Positions 28,899 to 30,795 of a stretch of 30,795 bases of DNA are shown piece by piece. How positions within the stretch are numbered: position 1 is the first letter of the stretch; every line of letters starts with the position of its first letter. The notes under the pieces were generated by a model that saw only the letters and a program-made list of their open reading frames with translations, was not told where the DNA came from and did not search any database. Source of the stretch: a virus; the IMG/VR virus record IMGVR_UViG_3300038701_002479, positions 1 through 30,795 of that record; one strand, 5' to 3'. Made by a program: the position numbers and the translations under genes.

Positions 28899-30029
28899 AT
28901 GGTCATTACTGTAAAATTAGATCTAAGGAAGTCAGGGGAGACAGAAAACGGTTTCCCCTTGGTAGTGTACTGCTCCCAAAATTACAAAAAAGCGCAATGG
29001 CGTACCGGGTTTTATGTAAAATTGGAGCATTGGAACGACAAGCTTGCGCAGCCTACCAAAAAGCACCCTGGGTATTATGTTTTGTTAGATCACCTTTCCA
29101 AGCTTAAAAAACGTATATCCAATGTAATTAGGGAAAATGGGGGCCGTGCCCATAGTCTAAAGGAAATTAAGGCAATGGTATTCCGTAAGGAATCTTCCGT
29201 ATTTTCGGAATCTGCCTTTAATAGTTTTCCAACAGATTACAAGGGCACTAATTGGAGCGCGGTGGTGGCTTTTGATAAATTTGCACCTGGCGTATATTTT
29301 ACGGAGATAAACAAAGAACTGGTGTACAAGTTCAGGGACCACCTTCTTAAGAAGGGAAACCTGCCCGGTGGGGTAGATAGTTACATTAGGTCTTTAAGGG
29401 CGGTCTGGAACCGTTTAAGTGGCTTGGACAATCCTTTTAGTGGTATTGCCGTGGAAATACCCAATACCGCAAAGAAAGTGGCCACTGTGCAGGATATAGC
29501 GTTGTTGTGTTCCGCGCAATTGGCAGAACATGGGGATATAGGCAGTCCTGCCCATTATAGGGACTATTGGCTGTTAATGTTTTACCTGGGCGGTATAGAC
29601 CCGGAGGTCTTGGCTAAACTAAGGTATGATAAGCATGTGGTGAACAACCGTATAATTTTTAATAGGAACAAAGGAAGGTCCAAGGCATTGTGCAGCAATA
29701 CCATTCCTGCCCAGGCTTGGGAAATTTTGGAAAAATACCAATGCAGGCCCTATCTGGTGCCTATTTATAAAAGTACCAACTATGGTACGTTTTCCCGTAA
29801 TTTTGCCAGGCGTTTTGGTAAGATATGCATTAAATTGGGGGTGTCCGTGGCCTTAAAGCCAAAAGGGGCCAGATATACCTTTATAGACCGTGCCCAACAG
29901 TTATTGGTAGATGAGCGCATTACCGCCCAGATCGTGGGCCACAAAAGGCGTACCGTTACCAGTATCTATACAAACGACTTTCCACAGGCGGTACAGGATG
30001 CCGCGCACCTGAAAATAATTTCTATTTAA
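28899..30029 (+). CDS. int: Phage integrase, tyrosine recombinase family
   Basis: A 376-residue integrase. It has an N-terminal arm-binding domain (MVITVKLDLRKSGETENGFP), a SAM-like core-binding region (about 95-190), and a catalytic domain with FYLGGIDPEVLAKLRYDKHV, RIIFNRNKGRSK (beta-hairpin Lys), GARYTFIDRAQQ (the HxxR site, His replaced), VGHKRRTVTS and nucleophile Tyr in SIYTNDFP. Bacteroidota integrases often replace the first His, but here the usual box I Arg is also not evident. The start at 28860 used by the longest frame would lie across the promoter and repeats, so 28899 is preferred. It would recombine attP with tRNA-Val. Confidence 0.88.
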   Translation: MVITVKLDLRKSGETENGFPLVVYCSQNYKKAQWRTGFYVKLEHWNDKLAQPTKKHPGYYVLLDHLSKLKKRISNVIRENGGRAHSLKEIKAMVFRKESSVFSESAFNSFPTDYKGTNWSAVVAFDKFAPGVYFTEINKELVYKFRDHLLKKGNLPGGVDSYIRSLRAVWNRLSGLDNPFSGIAVEIPNTAKKVATVQDIALLCSAQLAEHGDIGSPAHYRDYWLLMFYLGGIDPEVLAKLRYDKHVVNNRIIFNRNKGRSKALCSNTIPAQAWEILEKYQCRPYLVPIYKSTNYGTFSRNFARRFGKICIKLGVSVALKPKGARYTFIDRAQQLLVDERITAQIVGHKRRTVTSIYTNDFPQAVQDAAHLKIISI

Positions 30030-30396
30030 AAGGATCTTCCAATTCCTTGGTCCTTAGTGCAATTTCATAATCTATAAGCACGGGCAGAAGTCCGTACCCT
30101 TTAAAATGTACGTACATTTTATAGCCTTGGCGTTTATTGCCGTAGGTCTTTAACTTATCTACCACCACTTTTTTACCTGCCAAAAAATTGGCACCATGTT
30201 GCCCGCCTTGGGAAATCCATCTAAATCCACGGTCTATAGATGGTATTCCTATAGTAAGGGTATCTCCGGTGTGTATAGTGTTTCCGGCTTCTGTAACATA
30301 GCTTTCAAAAATGCCGTTGGTAAGCTGATCATGTACGGCACTATCCTGGGCGTGTATAGTTCCTAATGCGAACAAAAAGAGTAAATATTTTTTCAT
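30022..30396 (-). CDS. Small exported protein, lysogeny operon
   Basis: A 124-residue protein with a Sec signal (MKKYLLFLFALGTIHAQ, A-Q junction). The mature part is rich in beta and Gly (SYVTEAGNTIHTGDTLTIGI, RGFRWISQGGQHGANFLAGK, GYKMYVHFKGYGLLPVLIDY). It has no recognised catalytic motif and resembles small periplasmic proteins of flavobacteria. Its start overlaps the repressor stop (ATGA), so the two are translated from one message and this protein is made in the lysogen. It converges on int with an 8-bp overlap. A lysogenic-conversion or superinfection-exclusion role is inferred from this context only. Confidence 0.7.
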   Translation of the reverse strand: MKKYLLFLFALGTIHAQDSAVHDQLTNGIFESYVTEAGNTIHTGDTLTIGIPSIDRGFRWISQGGQHGANFLAGKKVVVDKLKTYGNKRQGYKMYVHFKGYGLLPVLIDYEIALRTKELEDPFK

Positions 30397-30746
30397 TTTT
30401 TATTATTGATTTTATTGTTTATAAATCTTTTTAAATCCTCAAAATAAGGTTCAAGGTGTCCAGCAACTTGTTCTGCAATTCTTTCTTCCATAGATAATTC
30501 CCTTTTGTAATACTCCTTATCCTCACTCACCATTGGTGATATTTTTTTAAAGATAAAGTTATCTAAAAAATTTTCAATTTTTTTTAGAGTTGCTTCTCTT
30601 GGTTTTTTGACCTCTCCGTTTAAAATTCTTTGTACACCAGCTTGGTTTAAACCTGTGTGTTTTTCTATTTCGTAGGCTGTAATATCGTTCGATTTACATA
30701 ATTCAATGATTTTACCCACTCTTTTGTTAGTATTTAAATTGCTCAT
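30393..30746 (-). CDS. XRE-family repressor (cI-like)
   Basis: A 117-residue regulator with an N-terminal helix-turn-helix (about 8-62): VGKIIELCKSNDITAYEIEK, then HTGLNQAGVQRILNGEVKKP, the Cro/cI pattern. The C-terminal 50 residues are helical and charged (SMEERIAEQVAGHLEPYFED), probably for dimerisation. No S24/LexA-like peptidase domain is present, so RecA-driven self-cleavage is not expected. It reads away from the genes to the right, as lysogeny repressors do, and its binding sites probably lie upstream of 30746. Confidence 0.85.
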   Translation of the reverse strand: MSNLNTNKRVGKIIELCKSNDITAYEIEKHTGLNQAGVQRILNGEVKKPREATLKKIENFLDNFIFKKISPMVSEDKEYYKRELSMEERIAEQVAGHLEPYFEDLKRFINNKINNKK

Positions 30747-30795
30747 AATGAATGATTTAGATTAAACAATGAAAAAAATACTATACTTTTACAAT
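30747..30795. promoter_or_regulatory. Repressor upstream region, incomplete
   Basis: An AT-rich stretch upstream of the repressor start that runs off the window. It contains TATACTTTTAC, a partial match to a rightward -7 element, and TTGTTTAA-like sequence on the other strand. It probably holds repressor operators and divergent promoters. I see no clear dyad within the 49 bases. Confidence 0.25.

Overview
The window is almost entirely a temperate tailed phage of the HK97-fold, long non-contractile-tail type, from a member of the Bacteroidota, most likely a flavobacterium. The host guess rests on A-rich start regions with almost no Shine-Dalgarno sequences, two exact matches to the Bacteroidota -7 promoter element TAnnTTTG, tyrosine recombinases of the Bacteroidota kind, and secreted proteins whose signal peptides end in A-Q or G-Q. 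Genes run on the + strand up to the integrase and then turn over to a leftward lysogeny pair.

Layout. 72-2228: small and large terminase. 2228-4629: HTH/HNH-like protein, small membrane proteins and a zinc-ribbon protein in a tightly overlapping operon. 4652-8004: an accessory island bounded by a 13-bp direct repeat, with an HNH endonuclease, a chain of hairpin-bounded gene cassettes (5372-7147) that resembles an integron cassette array, and an intact tyrosine recombinase. 8124-13712: portal, prohead protease, capsid, connector proteins and major tail protein. 13770-14557: tail assembly chaperone pair with a classical -1 frameshift site. 14548-15796: a moron made of a tRNA-like element, its own promoter, a structured leader with alternative pairings, a small protein and an AntA/KilAC-type antirepressor. 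It sits directly against the tape-measure gene, whose first codons appear to have lost a start codon. 15865-20854: tape measure and a large tail-tip protein. 20854-25310: tail-fibre region in which three successive proteins carry Sec signal peptides, the last a pectate-lyase-like beta-helix. 25313-28636: lysis and adhesin region with holin-like proteins, a secreted beta-solenoid adhesin, an M15 endolysin and a unimolecular spanin. 28641-28890: an attP-like site, a tRNA-Val 3' half flanked on both sides by (A/G)CGCAT repeats. 28899-30029: integrase. 30022-30746 (- strand): XRE repressor coupled to a small exported protein.

How it fits together. Phage genes lie on both sides of the tRNA-Val core, and integrase-arm-like repeats flank it on both sides. 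The sequence therefore looks like the unintegrated (circular or permuted) form of the phage, not a prophage end. The repressor lacks a self-cleavage domain, so the antirepressor is a plausible induction switch. The most unusual feature is the cassette array inside the morphogenesis operon. Each unit begins with GTT plus a sequence whose complement, ending in AAC, starts the next hairpin site. This is the geometry expected of integron cassettes and attC sites, with stems extended well beyond the usual 7-bp R boxes.

All functional calls come from reading the sequence. No database search, folding program or composition calculation was run.
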